Shown: positions 17,715-30,287, counted from the first letter of the stretch. The stretch is DNA of 64,000 bases from an uncultured Clostridia bacterium (GCA_947624675.1 CANQLI010000003.1:1-64000), one strand, 5' to 3'. Notes: a model not told the origin generated them from the letters alone. Made by a program: numbers and translations.

Positions 17715-17747
17715 TACCGCTTGTACGATCGTATAGGTGGTATTTTT
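17715..17747 (+). terminator. Intrinsic terminator before the rpoB promoter
   Basis: TACCGC (17715-17720) pairs with GTGGTA (17737-17742), and the stem continues inward through the near-palindrome around TACGATCGTA to a GATC loop, giving 12 mostly contiguous pairs with G-U wobbles, then five T. It isolates rpoB from the CRISPR side. The surrounding 17630-17831 stretch also contains a TTGACA at 17635 with a poor -10, but no ORF. Confidence 0.8.
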
Positions 17748-17831
17748 GTGACTGATTTATCACGCCTTTAGTTGTAATACAAGTTAGAAAAAGCTCAATA
17801 CAAAAAAATCCAAAAAATTTCAAAAAAACGC

Positions 17832-17860
17832 TTGACAAATAATTCTATTTGTACTATAAT
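17832..17860 (+). promoter_or_regulatory. Promoter of rpoB-rpoC
   Basis: TTGACA (17832-17837), 17 bp spacer, TATAAT (17855-17860), a perfect consensus. It leaves a roughly 150 nt untranslated leader before rpoB. I see no clear attenuator in the leader. Confidence 0.9.
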
Positions 17861-18020
17861 ATTATACTGTATCATAATGGAGTTTTGTACCTTTTTAATC
17901 GCAAAATTGAGGAAAAAAGGAAGTGAAAACCGAACGGTTTTTGACCCATTGCAGGTTTTAAAATGTCATTCACGAAATGGTACACCACTGTATTTTTTGT
18001 ATTGAGGAGTGATTGAACCT

Positions 18021-21000
18021 ATGGTAAATGTCAAGGATGTGAAGCTTGGCAAGACAACGCGTAAGAGTTTTGCAAAAATCAATGAAGTATTGGATATGCC
18101 AAACCTGATTGAGGTGCAGAAAAACTCGTACAACTGGTTTATAACCGAGGGCTTGAAAGAGGTGTTTCGGGATATATCAAGTATCACCGACTATAACGGA
18201 ACACTTGAACTCAGCTTTGTAGGATACCGCTTTGATGATAAACCAAAGTATTCGGTAGCTGAGTGTAAGGAGAGAGATGTTACCTATGCAAAGCCACTAA
18301 GGGTTACAGCAAGGCTTAACAACACCGAGACTGGAGAGATCAAGGAAAGCGAAGTTTATATGGGAGACTTCCCGATAATGACCGACAGCGGAACATTTGT
18401 TATAAACGGCGCTGAGCGAGTTATTGTATCGCAGCTTGTTCGTTCGCCGGGTGTTTATTATGCCTGCGATAAGGATAAAACAGGAAAGGATCTTTTCCGC
18501 TCTACCGTTATCCCTAACAGGGGAGCATGGCTTGAGTATGAAATGGATTCTAATGATATTGTATATGTAAGAATAGATAAAAACAGAAAGATACCTCTTA
18601 CTACCTTTATCCGTGCACTTGGAATAGGTACAAATGAGGAAATAGCAGAGGTGTTCGGCGATGACGACAGGATCCGTCAGACTATCGAACAGAAGGATGC
18701 TACCGCGAACAGGGAGGAAGCGCTGTTAGAGGTATATAAAAAGCTTCGTCCCGGAGAGCCGCCAACAGTTGACAGTGCGGTGACACATTTAAATAACCTT
18801 TTCTTTGATGCAAAAAGATATGACCTTTCAAGGTTCGGAAGATATAAATATAATAAAAAGCTCGGACTTGCTTCAAGGCTTTCGGGAAATATCCTGTCAA
18901 GACCTGTCGTGAACCCGTTGACCGGAGAGATTATGGCAGAGCCGGGCGTAACTGTTTCAAATGAGCTTGCTAAGGAGATAGAACAGGCCGGAGTCAATAC
19001 GGCGTATGTCACTGTTGAGGTCAAGGAGGTTCTGACCATTGACGGCGAAACAGTCACAAAGACTGAGGAAAAGGAAGTAAAAATAATATCAAACGGAATG
19101 GTTGATATAAAAGGATATGTCGACTTTGACTGTTCCGAATACGGAGTCAATGAGCTTGTTTCATTTAGCGTCTTAAAGGAAATATTAGAGGCTGCTGACG
19201 GAGACGAGGAGGAGCTTAAGGACTTGATAAAACAAAGGGCTGACGAGCTTGTTCCGAAGCATATAACCGTTGACGATATAATCGCAACTATCTCATACTT
19301 CCTTAATCTTTGTGAGACTGTCGGCACTGTTGACGATATAGATCACCTTGGAAACAGAAGAATAAGAAGTGTCGGAGAGCTTTTACAGAATCAGTTCAGG
19401 ATCGGCTTTACAAGAATGGAAAGAGTTATCCGTGAGAGAATGAATCTTCAGACACAGGATATAGAGGAGATAACCCCTTCCGCACTTATAAATATAAGAC
19501 CGATAACTGCGGCAATAAAGGAGTTTTTCGGTTCATCGCCGCTTTCACAGTTTATGGATCAGAACAATCCTCTCGCAGAGCTTACTCATAAGAGAAGGCT
19601 TTCAGCGCTCGGACCCGGAGGACTTTCAAGAGACCGTGCCGGATTTGAGGTAAGAGATGTTCACTATTCACACTATGGAAGAATGTGTCCTATCGAGACA
19701 CCTGAAGGACCTAACATCGGACTTATCTCGTATCTTGCTTCATTTGCGAGAATAAACGAATACGGTTTTATTGAAGCGCCTTACAGAAAGGTCGATAAGG
19801 AGACCGGAGTAGTTACCGACGAGGTCGTATATATGACAGCCGATGTGGAGGATAACTATATAGTAGCCCAGGCAAACGAGCCGCTTACCGAGGACCACAA
19901 ATTTGCGAGAGCTAAGGTAAACGGAAGACGCCGTGACCAGATCTCCGAGTTTGATGCGTCACAGGTAGATTTTATGGATGTATCTCCGAAGATGGTCGTG
20001 TCGGTTGCGACAGCGCTTATACCGTTTCTTGAAAATGACGACGCGAACCGTGCGCTTATGGGCTCTAATATGCAGCGTCAGGCTGTTCCGCTTTTAAAGA
20101 CGGAGGCTCCTATTGTCGGTACGGGAATGGAGTATAAGGCTTGCCTTGATTCGGGAGTAGCGGTCGTTTCAGATGCGGCGGGCGTAGTTGAAAAGGTAAG
20201 TGCCGATGAGATAGTCGTAAGGGAAAAGGGCGGTAAGCTTCATTCCTATAAGCTTACAAAGTTTAAACGCTCAAATGCCGGAACCTGTACTAATCAAAGA
20301 CCGATAGTTGAGGTCGGCGAAAAAATAAAGGAGCGTCAGATAATTGCCGACGGTCCTGCAACGGCAGATGGAGAGCTTGCTCTCGGTAAAAACGCTCTCA
20401 TAGGCTTTATGACCTGGGAGGGTTATAACTATGAGGACGCCGTACTTTTAAATGAGAATCTTGTAAAAGAGGACAGGTATACTTCTATCCATATTGAGGA
20501 ATATGAAATAGAAGCAAGAGATACAAAGCTTGGTCCGGAAGAGATAACAAGGGACATTCCAAATGTCGGAGAGGATGCGCTTAAGGACCTTGACGAAAAC
20601 GGAATCATCAGAATAGGAGCAGAGGTAAGATCGGGTGATATACTTGTCGGAAAGGTAACGCCAAAGGGCGAGACCGAGCTTACTGCCGAGGAAAGGCTTT
20701 TAAGGGCGATATTCGGTGAAAAGGCAAGAGAGGTAAGGGATAATTCTCTTAAGGTTCCTCACGGAGAGTCGGGAGTTATCATTGATGTAAAGGTATTCAC
20801 CCGTGAAAACTGTGATGAGCTGAGCCCGGGAGTAAATAAGCTTGTAAGGTGTTATATAGCACAGAAGAGAAAAATATCCGTCGGCGATAAAATGGCCGGA
20901 CGCCACGGTAACAAGGGTGTTGTTTCGAGGATACTTCCTCAGGAGGATATGCCGTTTTTAGAGGACGGAACTCCGCTTGACATCGTGCTTAATCCTCTTG

Positions 21001-21785
21001 GTGTTCCTTCCCGTATGAACATCGGACAGGTGCTTGAGGTCCATCTCGGTATGGCGGCAAAAGCGCTTGGCTGGAAGATAATGACGCCGGTATTTGACGG
21101 AGCTCACGAACAGGATATAAGAGATTGCTTTGAGGAGGCAGGTCTGCCGATCGACGGAAAGACCACTCTTTACGACGGAAGAACAGGTGAAAAGTTTGAC
21201 AATCGTGTAACGGTAGGATATATGTACTATCTTAAGCTTCACCACCTTGTTGACGATAAGATCCACGCTCGTTCCGTAGGACCGTATGCCCTTGTTACAC
21301 AGCAGCCTCTGGGAGGTAAGGCGCAGTTCGGCGGACAGAGATTCGGAGAGATGGAGGTATGGGCTTTAGAGGCTTACGGCGCGGCATATACGCTTCAGGA
21401 AATACTGACGGTAAAATCTGATGATACTGTCGGAAGAGTAAAGACCTACGAGGCGATAGTTAAGGGACAGAATGTTCCTAAGCCGGGAATTCCGGAATCC
21501 TTTAAGGTGCTTGTTAAAGAGCTTCAGTCACTGTGCCTTGACATAAAGGTAATGGGAACTGACGGAAAAGAGATCGACTTGAAACAGACGTTTGAAGATG
21601 ACGACGACTTCACTCCGCAGCCAGCTATTGACGATATGGAAATGACCTTGGACGAAAGCGAGCTTGAGGAAGGCTTTTTTGAAGAGGACGAGGACGGAGA
21701 GATGAGCGATATAAGCTTAGGTGACGACTTGGACGACGAGGACTTGTTTATCGGCGATGAGGATATCGACGATTTTGATGAGTGA
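18021..21785 (+). CDS. rpoB: RNA polymerase subunit beta
   Basis: Catalytic-core subunit of RNA polymerase; about 1254 aa. The rifampicin pocket [20 protein letters not shown] and the following [25 protein letters not shown] block are wild-type in appearance. The C-terminal half has the usual [17 protein letters not shown] and [21 protein letters not shown] motifs. The end is a long acidic tail of about 60 residues rich in Asp/Glu. I prefer the ATG at 18021; a GTG at 18009 overlaps the GAGGAG binding site. Own consensus promoter. The usual upstream neighbours rplJ-rplL are absent and replaced by the CRISPR array. Confidence 0.98.
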   Translation: MVNVKDVKLGKTTRKSFAKINEVLDMPNLIEVQKNSYNWFITEGLKEVFRDISSITDYNGTLELSFVGYRFDDKPKYSVAECKERDVTYAKPLRVTARLNNTETGEIKESEVYMGDFPIMTDSGTFVINGAERVIVSQLVRSPGVYYACDKDKTGKDLFRSTVIPNRGAWLEYEMDSNDIVYVRIDKNRKIPLTTFIRALGIGTNEEIAEVFGDDDRIRQTIEQKDATANREEALLEVYKKLRPGEPPTVDSAVTHLNNLFFDAKRYDLSRFGRYKYNKKLGLASRLSGNILSRPVVNPLTGEIMAEPGVTVSNELAKEIEQAGVNTAYVTVEVKEVLTIDGETVTKTEEKEVKIISNGMVDIKGYVDFDCSEYGVNELVSFSVLKEILEAADGDEEELKDLIKQRADELVPKHITVDDIIATISYFLNLCETVGTVDDIDHLGNRRIRSVGELLQNQFRIGFTRMERVIRERMNLQTQDIEEITPSALINIRPITAAIKEFFGSSPLSQFMDQNNPLAELTHKRRLSALGPGGLSRDRAGFEVRDVHYSHYGRMCPIETPEGPNIGLISYLASFARINEYGFIEAPYRKVDKETGVVTDEVVYMTADVEDNYIVAQANEPLTEDHKFARAKVNGRRRDQISEFDASQVDFMDVSPKMVVSVATALIPFLENDDANRALMGSNMQRQAVPLLKTEAPIVGTGMEYKACLDSGVAVVSDAAGVVEKVSADEIVVREKGGKLHSYKLTKFKRSNAGTCTNQRPIVEVGEKIKERQIIADGPATADGELALGKNALIGFMTWEGYNYEDAVLLNENLVKEDRYTSIHIEEYEIEARDTKLGPEEITRDIPNVGEDALKDLDENGIIRIGAEVRSGDILVGKVTPKGETELTAEERLLRAIFGEKAREVRDNSLKVPHGESGVIIDVKVFTRENCDELSPGVNKLVRCYIAQKRKISVGDKMAGRHGNKGVVSRILPQEDMPFLEDGTPLDIVLNPLGVPSRMNIGQVLEVHLGMAAKALGWKIMTPVFDGAHEQDIRDCFEEAGLPIDGKTTLYDGRTGEKFDNRVTVGYMYYLKLHHLVDDKIHARSVGPYALVTQQPLGGKAQFGGQRFGEMEVWALEAYGAAYTLQEILTVKSDDTVGRVKTYEAIVKGQNVPKPGIPESFKVLVKELQSLCLDIKVMGTDGKEIDLKQTFEDDDDFTPQPAIDDMEMTLDESELEEGFFEEDEDGEMSDISLGDDLDDEDLFIGDEDIDDFDE

Positions 21786-21862
21786 TCCTAAGCGACCGGA
21801 GCCGGAGTCGATTGTTGAATGACGGGGTGACGCCCCTTATTAAAAGGAAGAAGGGTCGAATA

Positions 21863-24800
21863 TTGGAATTTAATACTTTTGCATCAATAAAAATCGGTCT
21901 TGCATCGCCTGAACAGATAAGAGAGTGGTCTTACGGTGCGGTTGAGAGACCGGAAACCATAAATTACAGAACGCAGAAGCCGGAAAAGGACGGACTTTAC
22001 TGTGAAAAGATCTTCGGACCGTCTAAGGACTGGGAATGTCACTGCGGAAAGTATAAGAAGATAAGATTTAAGGGAAAGGTCTGCGAGAGATGCGGAGTTG
22101 AGGTAACAAGAGCAAAGGTAAGGCGTGAAAGAATGGGTCATATCGAGCTTGCAGCGCCTGTTTCTCACATCTGGTACTTTAAAGGAACTCCCTCAAGGAT
22201 CGGTCAGATGCTTGAGGTATCGCAGAAAAGACTTGAAGAGGTACTTTACTTTACAAAGTATATAGTAATTGATCCGGGCAACACAGAGCTTGAAAAGTGT
22301 CAGCTTCTCTCAGAAAAGGATTATACCGATATGAGAGAAAAGTACGAGGACGGCTTTAAGGCAGGTATGGGAGCGGAAGCTATCAAGGAGCTGTTAAGCG
22401 AGATAAACCTAGACGAGCTTTCCGAATCTCTTAAAGATGAGCTTAAGGATCTTCCTGCGGGACAGAAGAGAATAAAGCTTTTAAAAAGGCTTGAGATTGT
22501 TGACGCTTTCAGGACTTCGGGAAACCGTCCGGAATGGATGATACTTGATGTAGTTCCGGTTATCCCGCCGGATCTTAGACCTATGGTAATGCTTGACGGC
22601 GGAAGATACGCAACAAGTGACTTAAACGATCTTTACAGAAGGGTAATTAACAGAAACAACAGACTTAAAAGGATGCTTGAGCTTGACGCTCCCGACATAA
22701 TCGTAAGGAACGAAAAGAGAATGTTACAGGAGGCTGTTGACGCACTTATTGACAACGGAAGACACGGCAGACCGGTAACGGGACCTAACAACAGGGCGTT
22801 TAAGTCTCTGTCGGATATGCTTAAGGGTAAACAGGGACGATTCAGACAGAACCTTCTCGGTAAGCGTGTTGACTATTCAGGCCGTTCGGTTATCGTTGTA
22901 GGACCTGAGCTTAAGATGTATCAGTGCGGACTTCCTAAGGAGATGGCTCTTGAGCTGTTCAAGCCTTTTGTGATGAAGCGGCTTGTTGATACAAATCCGT
23001 CTATAAATATAAAGAGCGCGAGAAAGATGGTAGAACGCGCGCGCCCGGAGGTTTGGGACGCACTTGAAACTGTAATCAAAGGACATCCTGTTCTTTTAAA
23101 CCGTGCGCCTACGCTCCACAGACTTGGAATTCAGGCATTTGAGCCGGTTCTGGTAGAGGGAAGAGCGCTTAAGCTTCACCCGCTCGTTTGTACGGCGTAT
23201 AATGCGGACTTTGACGGAGACCAGATGGCGGTCCATGTACCGCTTTCGTCCGAGGCACAGGCTGAGGCGAGATTCCTTATGCTCGCGGCAAACAACCTCT
23301 TAAAGCCGTCGGACGGAAAGCCTGTTGCAGTTCCTACACAGGATATGATACTCGGTTCTTACTACCTTACAATGGATAAGGACGGCGAGCCGGGAGAGGG
23401 AAAGGTGTTTAAGGATACCGAAGAAGCACTTATGGCTTACGATGCGGGATATGTTTCTCTCCACGCAAAAATAAAGGTAAGAGTTTCAAAGACTATCGGC
23501 ACAAAGGTAGTATCAAAGCTCATTGATGCAACAGTCGGAAGACTTATTTTCAACAGCATAATTCCGCAGGACTTAGGTTTTGTTGACAGAACTAATTCCG
23601 ATAAACAGTTTGACCTTGAAATAACACAAAAGGCTGATAAGAAGCTTCTTTCAAAGATATTTGACAAGTGTATACAGATACACGGAACCTCAAAGACTGC
23701 CGAGGTACTTGATAATGTAAAGTCGCTCGGATATAAATATTCAACTAAGTCAGCTATAACCGTTGCGGTTTGCGATGCGACTATACCGTCGGCTAAGAAG
23801 GATATTATCGAAGCGGCAGACGAGAAGATAAACAAGATCGACAAGCAGTTTAAGAGAGGTTATATCTCGGCTGAGGAAAAGTCTAAGAAGTTCATTGAGA
23901 TATGGAATAACGCGACAGACGAGGTAACCGAAGCTCTAAAAGATGGACTTGACCCGTACAACCCGATAAATATGATGGCTGACTCCGGAGCAAGAGGTAG
24001 TATCAATCAGATAAGACAGCTTGCGGGAATGAGAGGACTTATCGCCAATACATCAGGTTCAACTATTGAGATGCCTATTAAGGCAAACTACCGTGAGGGA
24101 CTTAATGTTCTCGAATATTTTATCTCTTCAAGAGGTGCGAGAAAGGGACTTGCCGATACAGCGCTCAGAACGGCTGACTCGGGTTATCTTACAAGGCGAC
24201 TTGTCGATGTTTCACAGGAGGTCATCATTCATCAGGATGACTGCGGTACGGACGACGGTCTTGAAGTATTTGAGATAAGAAACGGAAACGAAGTAATCGA
24301 GCCGCTTTCCGAAAGACTGGCAGGAAGATTCTTGGTAGACGATCTTATTGATAAGTCAACGGGAGAGGTAGTTATTCCTAAGACCCGTCTTATGACCGAG
24401 GCTGACGCAAAGAGAGCGGTTGAGGTTATGAACTCAAACGGGGATAAGAAGATAAAGATACGCTCTGTTCTTCATTGTAAGTCAAAGGACGGCGTTTGTG
24501 CAAGATGCTACGGCGCTAACCTTGCAAACGGCAAGGTGATCTCAGTCGGAGAGGCTGTCGGAATAATTTCGGCACAGTCTATCGGAGAGCCGGGTACACA
24601 GCTTACGATGAGAACCTTCCATACAGGTGGTATAGCGAACGCTGAGGACATCACACAGGGTCTTCCGAGAGTTGAAGAGCTGTTTGAGTCGAGAAAGCCA
24701 AAGGGAGCTGCGATAATTTCGAGTATTGCCGGTACAGTAAAGATCGAGGATGTCAAAAAGACAAAGCAGATAACTGTAACGAGTACAGACATTGAAAATC

Positions 24801-25429
24801 CTGAGTCGGAAACCTATACAATCCCTTACGGATATAAGATCCGTGTCCACGAAGGCGATGTGATAGAGAGAGGTGAACCGCTAACAGAGGGTTCGCTTAA
24901 CCCTTCGGATATTCTCACCGTAAACGGAGTACAGGCTGTTCAGAACTATATCATCACTGAGGTTCAGAAGACCTATCGCTTACAGGGTGTTGACATCAAC
25001 GACAAGCATATAGAAGTAATAGTTCGTCAGATGATGAGAAAGGTAAAGGTAGAAGATCCGGGAAGCAGCTATCTGCTGCCGGGCGCATTGATGAACAGAA
25101 GCGATATAGATGCTATAAACGCTGAGATACAGATGAAGATCGACGAGGGCGATACCGAGGCTAAGCTCGTAAGCTATGTTCCCGTTTTACAGGGAATCAC
25201 TAAGGCTGCGTCAAACTCTGATTCGTTCCTTTCCGCAGCGTCCTTCCAGGAGACCACAAAGGCTCTTACGGATGCCGCTATAAGAGGAAAGGTGGATAAG
25301 CTTGTGGGTCTTAAGGAAAATGTTATTATAGGTAAGCTAATACCGGCAGGAACGGGAATGGATGTCTATAATAATGTACAGATCGTTAAGAACGAGTCTG
25401 CGCTGGAACACCACGCGGCAAGCATCTAG
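21863..25429 (+). CDS. rpoC: RNA polymerase subunit beta'
   Basis: Catalytic subunit of RNA polymerase; about 1188 aa. The N-terminal zinc ribbon is CHCGK...VCERCG, the active-site Mg loop [13 protein letters not shown] is intact, and a second zinc site is [13 protein letters not shown]. The family N-terminus ([19 protein letters not shown]) points to TTG at 21863 as the start, with GAAGAAGGG upstream; an open frame extends back to a GTG at 21782 overlapping the rpoB stop, but that extension has no family counterpart. Transcribed with rpoB and followed by a terminator. Confidence 0.96.
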   Translation: MEFNTFASIKIGLASPEQIREWSYGAVERPETINYRTQKPEKDGLYCEKIFGPSKDWECHCGKYKKIRFKGKVCERCGVEVTRAKVRRERMGHIELAAPVSHIWYFKGTPSRIGQMLEVSQKRLEEVLYFTKYIVIDPGNTELEKCQLLSEKDYTDMREKYEDGFKAGMGAEAIKELLSEINLDELSESLKDELKDLPAGQKRIKLLKRLEIVDAFRTSGNRPEWMILDVVPVIPPDLRPMVMLDGGRYATSDLNDLYRRVINRNNRLKRMLELDAPDIIVRNEKRMLQEAVDALIDNGRHGRPVTGPNNRAFKSLSDMLKGKQGRFRQNLLGKRVDYSGRSVIVVGPELKMYQCGLPKEMALELFKPFVMKRLVDTNPSINIKSARKMVERARPEVWDALETVIKGHPVLLNRAPTLHRLGIQAFEPVLVEGRALKLHPLVCTAYNADFDGDQMAVHVPLSSEAQAEARFLMLAANNLLKPSDGKPVAVPTQDMILGSYYLTMDKDGEPGEGKVFKDTEEALMAYDAGYVSLHAKIKVRVSKTIGTKVVSKLIDATVGRLIFNSIIPQDLGFVDRTNSDKQFDLEITQKADKKLLSKIFDKCIQIHGTSKTAEVLDNVKSLGYKYSTKSAITVAVCDATIPSAKKDIIEAADEKINKIDKQFKRGYISAEEKSKKFIEIWNNATDEVTEALKDGLDPYNPINMMADSGARGSINQIRQLAGMRGLIANTSGSTIEMPIKANYREGLNVLEYFISSRGARKGLADTALRTADSGYLTRRLVDVSQEVIIHQDDCGTDDGLEVFEIRNGNEVIEPLSERLAGRFLVDDLIDKSTGEVVIPKTRLMTEADAKRAVEVMNSNGDKKIKIRSVLHCKSKDGVCARCYGANLANGKVISVGEAVGIISAQSIGEPGTQLTMRTFHTGGIANAEDITQGLPRVEELFESRKPKGAAIISSIAGTVKIEDVKKTKQITVTSTDIENPESETYTIPYGYKIRVHEGDVIERGEPLTEGSLNPSDILTVNGVQAVQNYIITEVQKTYRLQGVDINDKHIEVIVRQMMRKVKVEDPGSSYLLPGALMNRSDIDAINAEIQMKIDEGDTEAKLVSYVPVLQGITKAASNSDSFLSAASFQETTKALTDAAIRGKVDKLVGLKENVIIGKLIPAGTGMDVYNNVQIVKNESALEHHAASI

Positions 25430-25444
25430 CATATACGGCTTATT

Positions 25445-25471
25445 AAGGGGGCGCATAGTGCGCTCCCTTTT
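25445..25471 (+). terminator. Terminator after rpoC
   Basis: AAGGGGGCGCA (25445-25455) pairs with TGCGCTCCCTT (25459-25469) with one G-U pair and a TAG loop, then T residues. Confidence 0.88.
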
Positions 25472-25536
25472 AATATGTTTATTGAACAAAATAAGGATAA
25501 GTTTACAAAAAGTTTACAATTATTTTTTTCTTTTCG

Positions 25537-25565
25537 TTGACAAAGGAAGTTTTTAACTGTATAAT
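25537..25565 (+). promoter_or_regulatory. Promoter of rpsL-rpsG-fusA
   Basis: TTGACA (25537-25542), 17 bp, TATAAT (25560-25565), about 55 bp before the rpsL ATG. Together with the rpoC terminator it makes the translation genes a separate unit from rpoBC. Confidence 0.9.
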
Positions 25566-25620
25566 TATTTGTATGCGTGATAATATATTATGCAGAATTT
25601 TTTAGGAAAGGAGAGAGGAT

Positions 25621-26040
25621 ATGCCTACCTTTAACCAGCTGGTACGCAAGGGAAGAGATGTCTTGACCTCAAAATCGACAGCGCCTGCACTTCAGAAGAG
25701 CTTTAATGCGCTTAAGAAACAGCCTGTTGATCAGAGCAGCCCGCAGAAGCGTGGAGTTTGTACGGCAGTAAGAACCGCGACCCCGAAAAAGCCTAACTCT
25801 GCGATGAGAAAGATCGCCAGAGTAAAGCTCACGAACGGTCAGGAGGTTACAGCTTACATTCCGGGCGAGGGTCATAATCTTCAGGAGCACAGTGTCGTAA
25901 TGATCCGTGGCGGAAGAGTTAAGGACCTTCCGGGTGTGCGTTACCACATTATAAGAGGTACACTTGATGCACAGGGCGTTGCCAACAGAATGCAGGCTCG
26001 TTCAAAATACGGTGCCAAGAGACCTAAGGGTTCAAAGTAG
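25621..26040 (+). CDS. rpsL: Ribosomal protein S12
   Basis: Decoding-centre protein of the 30S subunit, 139 aa. Starts [12 protein letters not shown]. The TPKKPNSA loop and the [12 protein letters not shown] segment, the positions where streptomycin resistance usually maps, are wild-type in appearance. The C-terminus is [24 protein letters not shown] stands close to the ATG. Confidence 0.98.
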   Translation: MPTFNQLVRKGRDVLTSKSTAPALQKSFNALKKQPVDQSSPQKRGVCTAVRTATPKKPNSAMRKIARVKLTNGQEVTAYIPGEGHNLQEHSVVMIRGGRVKDLPGVRYHIIRGTLDAQGVANRMQARSKYGAKRPKGSK

Positions 26041-26117
26041 TGATCTTTATACTTTGAACAAGTTTTAAGTAGAACTCAGATAAACCACAGTCATGTGGAG
26101 TATTTAATATAGATTAA

Positions 26118-26169
26118 GTACCTCTGCATTGGACTGACGGGGCTATGGCTGAGGCCATAGAGCGAGTAC
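26118..26169 (+). promoter_or_regulatory. Structured RNA element between rpsL and rpsG
   Basis: The 162 bp intercistronic gap folds on inspection into a 7 bp hairpin, CTATGGC-TGAG-GCCATAG (26143-26160). An outer bulged stem pairs GTA and CTC (26118-26124) with GAGTAC (26164-26169). It lies just upstream of the rpsG ribosome binding site. In E. coli the S7 protein controls its operon by binding the rpsL-rpsG gap; whether this element does the same is inference. Confidence 0.45.
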
Positions 26170-26202
26170 CTATGATATCATTATGTGAAGGAGGGAATTT
26201 AA

Positions 26203-26673
26203 GTGCCAAGAAGAGGTAAAGTTGCTAAGAGAGATGTTCTTTTAGACCCGGTATACAAGTCAAAGCTTGTAACAAGACTTATCAATAATATAATGCTCGA
26301 CGGAAAGAAGGGCGTTGCCCAGAAGATCGTTTACGGAGCGTTTGAAATTGTTGAGGAAAAGACGGGAAAGCCGGCTCTTGAAGCGTTTGAAGAAGCGCTT
26401 GAAAACATTATGCCTAACCTTGAGGTAAAGGCTCGCCGTGTCGGCGGTGCGACATATCAGGTTCCTATGGAGGTTCGTCCCGCAAGGCGTCAGACACTTG
26501 GACTGAGATGGCTTACAAAATACTCAAGAGACAGGCATGAATCTACAATGAAGGAAAAGCTTGCGGCTGAGATAATGGACGCTCTTAACGGCGTCGGCGG
26601 AGCCTGCAAGAAGAGAGACGATACTCATAAGATGGCAGAGGCAAACAAGGCTTTTGCGCATTATCGTTGGTAA
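26203..26673 (+). CDS. rpsG: Ribosomal protein S7
   Basis: Primary 16S-binding protein of the 30S head, 156 aa, [13 protein letters not shown] with the conserved [16 protein letters not shown] block. Start codon GTG at 26203, supported by AAGGAGGG 7 bp upstream. fusA follows 21 bp later. A structured element lies in the gap before it. Confidence 0.98.
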   Translation: MPRRGKVAKRDVLLDPVYKSKLVTRLINNIMLDGKKGVAQKIVYGAFEIVEEKTGKPALEAFEEALENIMPNLEVKARRVGGATYQVPMEVRPARRQTLGLRWLTKYSRDRHESTMKEKLAAEIMDALNGVGGACKKRDDTHKMAEANKAFAHYRW

Positions 26674-26694
26674 TCATAAGTATAGGAGGAAATT

Positions 26695-28773
26695 ATGCCA
26701 AGAGATTGTTCATTGCAGGATACCAGAAATATAGGTATAATGGCTCATATTGACGCAGGTAAAACTACAACTACCGAGCGTATTCTGTTCTATACGGGTA
26801 TTACCCATAAGATCGGTGAGGTCCATGAGGGTGCAGCCACTATGGACTGGATGGAGCAGGAGCAGGAGAGAGGTATCACAATCACCTCGGCTGCTACTAC
26901 CGCGTTCTGGAAGAAGCACAGGATCAATATCATCGACACACCGGGACACGTTGACTTTACGGTCGAGGTCGAGAGATCACTCAGAGTTCTCGACGGTTCT
27001 GTAACGGTGTTGTGTGCAAAGGGCGGAGTTGAGCCGCAGACGGAAACTGTTTGGAGACAGGCTGATAAGTATAAGGTCCCCAGAATGGTTTATGTCAATA
27101 AAATGGATATTATGGGAGCAGATTTTTACAATGTTTTGAAGATGCTCCATGACAGACTTAAAACAAACGCAGTTCCAATTCAGCTTCCTATCGGATCGGA
27201 GGCAGATTTCAAGGGAGTTATCGACCTCCTTGAAATGAAAGCTTATGTCTATTACGATGACCTCGGAAAGGACATTAGAGTCGAGGAGATCCCCGACGAT
27301 ATGAAGGCTAAGGCAGAGGAATACAGAGAAGCTCTTATGGAGCATGTTGCCGAGCAGGACGAGGAGCTGATGGAAAAGTATTTCGGCGGTGAGGAAATCA
27401 CAATCGACGAGATCAAGAAGTGCATAAGGAAGTCCACTATCGCAAACACAATGGTGCCTGTATGCTGCGGAACCTCTTATAAAAATAAGGGTGTTCAGAA
27501 GCTGCTTGACGCAATAGTAGATTATATGCCTTCACCGCTTGATGTTCCGCATATCAAGGGCGTTAACCCAGACACAGGCGAAGAGGAGGAGAGACCTTCT
27601 TCAGATTCTGAGCCGTTTTCAGCTCTTGCATTTAAAATCGCAACAGACCCGTTTGTAGGAAAGCTCTGTTATTTCAGAGTTTATTCTGGAGTTTTGACAA
27701 AGGGCTCCGCTGTTTACAATGCGTCTAAGGATGACCGTGAGAGAATCGGAAGAATACTTCAGATGCACTCAAACGAGAGAAAGGATATAGACGAGGTTTA
27801 CGCAGGAGATATTGCCGCTGCGGTAGGACTTAAAAACACTACAACGGGAGATACTCTCTGTGATGAAAAGCATCCGATAATCCTTGAATCAATGGAGTTC
27901 CCAGAGCCTGTTATCCAGCTCGCTATCGAGCCAAAGACAAAGGCAGGACAGGAAAAAATGGGTATTGCCCTTTCAAAGCTTGCTGAAGAGGACCCGACAT
28001 TCAAGACCTATACAGATGAGGAGACCGGACAGACGATCATCGCAGGAATGGGTGAGCTTCACCTTGAGATAATCGTTGACAGACTTCTTCGTGAGTTTAA
28101 GGTAGAGGCTAATGTAGGTGCACCTCAGGTTGCATATAAGGAAACAATCAAGAGTAATGCCGATGTCGATCACAAGTACGCAAGGCAGTCGGGTGGTAAA
28201 GGACAGTACGGTCACGTTAAGATTCAGGTTGAGCCAAACGAGAGCGGAAAGGGCTATGAGTTTACAAACGCTATCGTCGGCGGAGCTATCCCGAAGGAAT
28301 ACATTCCGGCTGTTGACGCAGGTATCAAGGGCGCTATGGAAGCCGGAGTTCTGGCTGGCTACCCTGTCGTAGATGTAAAAGTAAGACTTTACGACGGATC
28401 GTACCACGAGGTAGACTCTTCGGAAATGGCGTTCAAGATCGCAGGTTCTATGGCTTTCAAGGAGGCTATGAAGAAGGCTAATCCGGTAATACTCGAGCCT
28501 ATAATGAAGGTTACGGTAATCGTTCCTGAGGAGCATATGGGTACGGCGATAGGCGACCTTAACTCACGCCGCGGACAGATACTCGGTCAGGAGATAAGAA
28601 CCGGTACGGCTCAGGTAGAAGCGCTTGTTCCGCTTTCTGAGATGTTCGGTTACTCAAACGACCTTCGTTCAAAGACACAGGGCAGAGGACAATATTCGAT
28701 GGAGCCGCACAGCTACATTGAAGTTCCGAAGTCGATAGCTGAAAAGATAATGTCTAACCGCAGCAAGGATTAA
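26695..28773 (+). CDS. fusA: Elongation factor G
   Basis: Ribosomal translocase GTPase, 692 aa. G1 [14 protein letters not shown]2 [10 protein letters not shown]3 DTPGHVDF and G4 NKMD are all present. Domain IV ([11 protein letters not shown], then the [19 protein letters not shown] loop) and the C-terminal [21 protein letters not shown] are typical of bacterial EF-G. AGGAGG before the ATG. Third gene of the rpsL unit. Confidence 0.98.
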   Translation: MPRDCSLQDTRNIGIMAHIDAGKTTTTERILFYTGITHKIGEVHEGAATMDWMEQEQERGITITSAATTAFWKKHRINIIDTPGHVDFTVEVERSLRVLDGSVTVLCAKGGVEPQTETVWRQADKYKVPRMVYVNKMDIMGADFYNVLKMLHDRLKTNAVPIQLPIGSEADFKGVIDLLEMKAYVYYDDLGKDIRVEEIPDDMKAKAEEYREALMEHVAEQDEELMEKYFGGEEITIDEIKKCIRKSTIANTMVPVCCGTSYKNKGVQKLLDAIVDYMPSPLDVPHIKGVNPDTGEEEERPSSDSEPFSALAFKIATDPFVGKLCYFRVYSGVLTKGSAVYNASKDDRERIGRILQMHSNERKDIDEVYAGDIAAAVGLKNTTTGDTLCDEKHPIILESMEFPEPVIQLAIEPKTKAGQEKMGIALSKLAEEDPTFKTYTDEETGQTIIAGMGELHLEIIVDRLLREFKVEANVGAPQVAYKETIKSNADVDHKYARQSGGKGQYGHVKIQVEPNESGKGYEFTNAIVGGAIPKEYIPAVDAGIKGAMEAGVLAGYPVVDVKVRLYDGSYHEVDSSEMAFKIAGSMAFKEAMKKANPVILEPIMKVTVIVPEEHMGTAIGDLNSRRGQILGQEIRTGTAQVEALVPLSEMFGYSNDLRSKTQGRGQYSMEPHSYIEVPKSIAEKIMSNRSKD

Positions 28774-28818
28774 AGGGTAAATCCCGATAAATTCTCTGTA
28801 TAAAATTTGTAAAAATGC

Positions 28819-28847
28819 TTGCTTTTTTTACAAATGTTTGTTATAAT
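28819..28847 (+). promoter_or_regulatory. Promoter of tuf
   Basis: TTGCTT (28819-28824), 17 bp, TATAAT (28842-28847), in the 151 bp fusA-tuf gap. It gives tuf an extra promoter beyond read-through from fusA. Confidence 0.75.
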
Positions 28848-28924
28848 GTTTCTTAATAAGGGGTTATTCCCCCGCTACAATTATTATTCTTAGGAAAAAT
28901 TTAATCTAAGGGAGGAAAATTTAA

Positions 28925-30124
28925 ATGGCAAAGGAAAAATTTGAAAGAACTAAACCGCATGTTAACATTGGTACAATCGGACACGTTGACCACGGTAAAA
29001 CAACTCTTACAGCTGCAATCACAAAGGCTCTTGCTCTTAAGGGTCAGGCTAAGTATGAGGCTTACGATATGATTGATAAGGCTCCTGAGGAGAGAGAGCG
29101 TGGTATCACAATCAATACAGCTCACGTTGAGTATGAGACTGATAAGCGTCACTATGCTCATGTTGACTGCCCGGGACACGCTGACTATGTTAAGAACATG
29201 ATCACAGGTGCTGCTCAGATGGACGGAGCTATCCTCGTTGTTGCATCTTCAGACGGTCCTATGGCTCAGACAAGAGAGCACTTGCTGCTTGCTCGTCAGG
29301 TTGGCGTTCCTTATATCGTAGTATTTATGAATAAGGCTGACCAGGTTGACGACGAAGAGCTTCTCGAGCTCGTTGAAATGGACATCAGAGAGCTTCTTAA
29401 CTCATATGATTTCCCCGGCGACGATACACCGATCATCAAGGGTTCTGCACTTGCTGCTCTTGAGGCTCCGGATGATCTTAGCGATCCTGCTTACAAGCCG
29501 ATCCTTGATCTTATGGATGCTGTTGACGAGTATATTCCTACTCCTGACAGAGCTTCTGACCTTCCGTTCCTTATGCCTGTTGAGGACGTATTTACAATCA
29601 CAGGCCGTGGAACAGTTGCTACCGGTAGAGTTGAAAGAGGTCAGCTCAAGACAGGCGACGAGGTTGAGATCATCGGTCTTACCGAGGAGAGAGCTAAGAC
29701 TGTCGTAACAGGTATCGAGATGTTCAGAAAGATCCTTGACTACGCTGAGGCTGGAGATAACATCGGCGCACTTTTAAGAGGTGTTCAGAGAAACGAAATC
29801 GAAAGAGGACAGGTTCTCTGTAAGCCGGGTTCTATCCATCCGCTTACTAAGTTCACAGGTCAGGTTTATGTTCTTAAGAAGGAAGAGGGCGGAAGACACA
29901 CTCCTTTCTTCAACAATTACAGACCGCAGTTCTATTTCAGAACAACAGACGTTACAGGTGTTATTACACTTCCTGCTGACAAGGAGATGTGTATGCCTGG
30001 TGATAACGTTGTTATGGATGTTGAGCTTATCACACCTATCGCTATCGAAGTTGGACTTCGTTTCGCTATCCGTGAGGGTGGAAGAACGGTAGGTTCAGGT
30101 GTTGTAACCGCAACTAAGGACTAA
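28925..30124 (+). CDS. tuf: Elongation factor Tu
   Basis: GTPase that delivers aminoacyl-tRNA; 399 aa. G1 [10 protein letters not shown], the [13 protein letters not shown] switch, G3 DCPGHADY and G4 NKAD, then the beta-barrel domains ending GVVTATKD. Its codon use favours a restricted set (GCT, GTT, CTT, AAG), as expected for a very highly expressed gene. GGGAGG precedes the ATG and a strong terminator follows. Confidence 0.98.
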   Translation: MAKEKFERTKPHVNIGTIGHVDHGKTTLTAAITKALALKGQAKYEAYDMIDKAPEERERGITINTAHVEYETDKRHYAHVDCPGHADYVKNMITGAAQMDGAILVVASSDGPMAQTREHLLLARQVGVPYIVVFMNKADQVDDEELLELVEMDIRELLNSYDFPGDDTPIIKGSALAALEAPDDLSDPAYKPILDLMDAVDEYIPTPDRASDLPFLMPVEDVFTITGRGTVATGRVERGQLKTGDEVEIIGLTEERAKTVVTGIEMFRKILDYAEAGDNIGALLRGVQRNEIERGQVLCKPGSIHPLTKFTGQVYVLKKEEGGRHTPFFNNYRPQFYFRTTDVTGVITLPADKEMCMPGDNVVMDVELITPIAIEVGLRFAIREGGRTVGSGVVTATKD

Positions 30125-30140
30125 TCTTTGCTTTTGTTGA

Positions 30141-30168
30141 GCCGAGGGATTTTCCCTCGGCTTTTTTT
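30141..30168 (+). terminator. Terminator after tuf
   Basis: GCCGAGGGA (30141-30149), TTT loop, TCCCTCGGC (30153-30161), then seven T. Confidence 0.95.
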
Positions 30169-30179
30169 ATTTCCTCTCC

Positions 30180-30287
30180 CACTAATAGCGCAAAATTCGG
30201 AAAAAATGTACGCAAACGTACATTCTTCATAAAATAAATTATATTTTGTAACAAAATGTTTACAATATTCATAGTTTGTTAATATTT
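30180..30287 (-). repeat. 108 bp dispersed repeat, copy A
   Basis: Read on the minus strand this aligns without gaps over its full 108 nt with 43125-43232 on the plus strand. The two ends are nearly identical (ACAAACTATGAATATT near one end; ATGAAGAATGTACG through TTTTTTCC near the other) and the centre is more diverged. It contains the palindrome AATGTACG-TTTG-CGTACATT followed by T. No ORF of normal size overlaps it. Confidence 0.85.

Noticed and set aside
18677-19327. 216-codon minus-strand frame opposite rpoB
   Set aside because: Shadow of rpoB codon usage; Ser-rich artefact without start signals.
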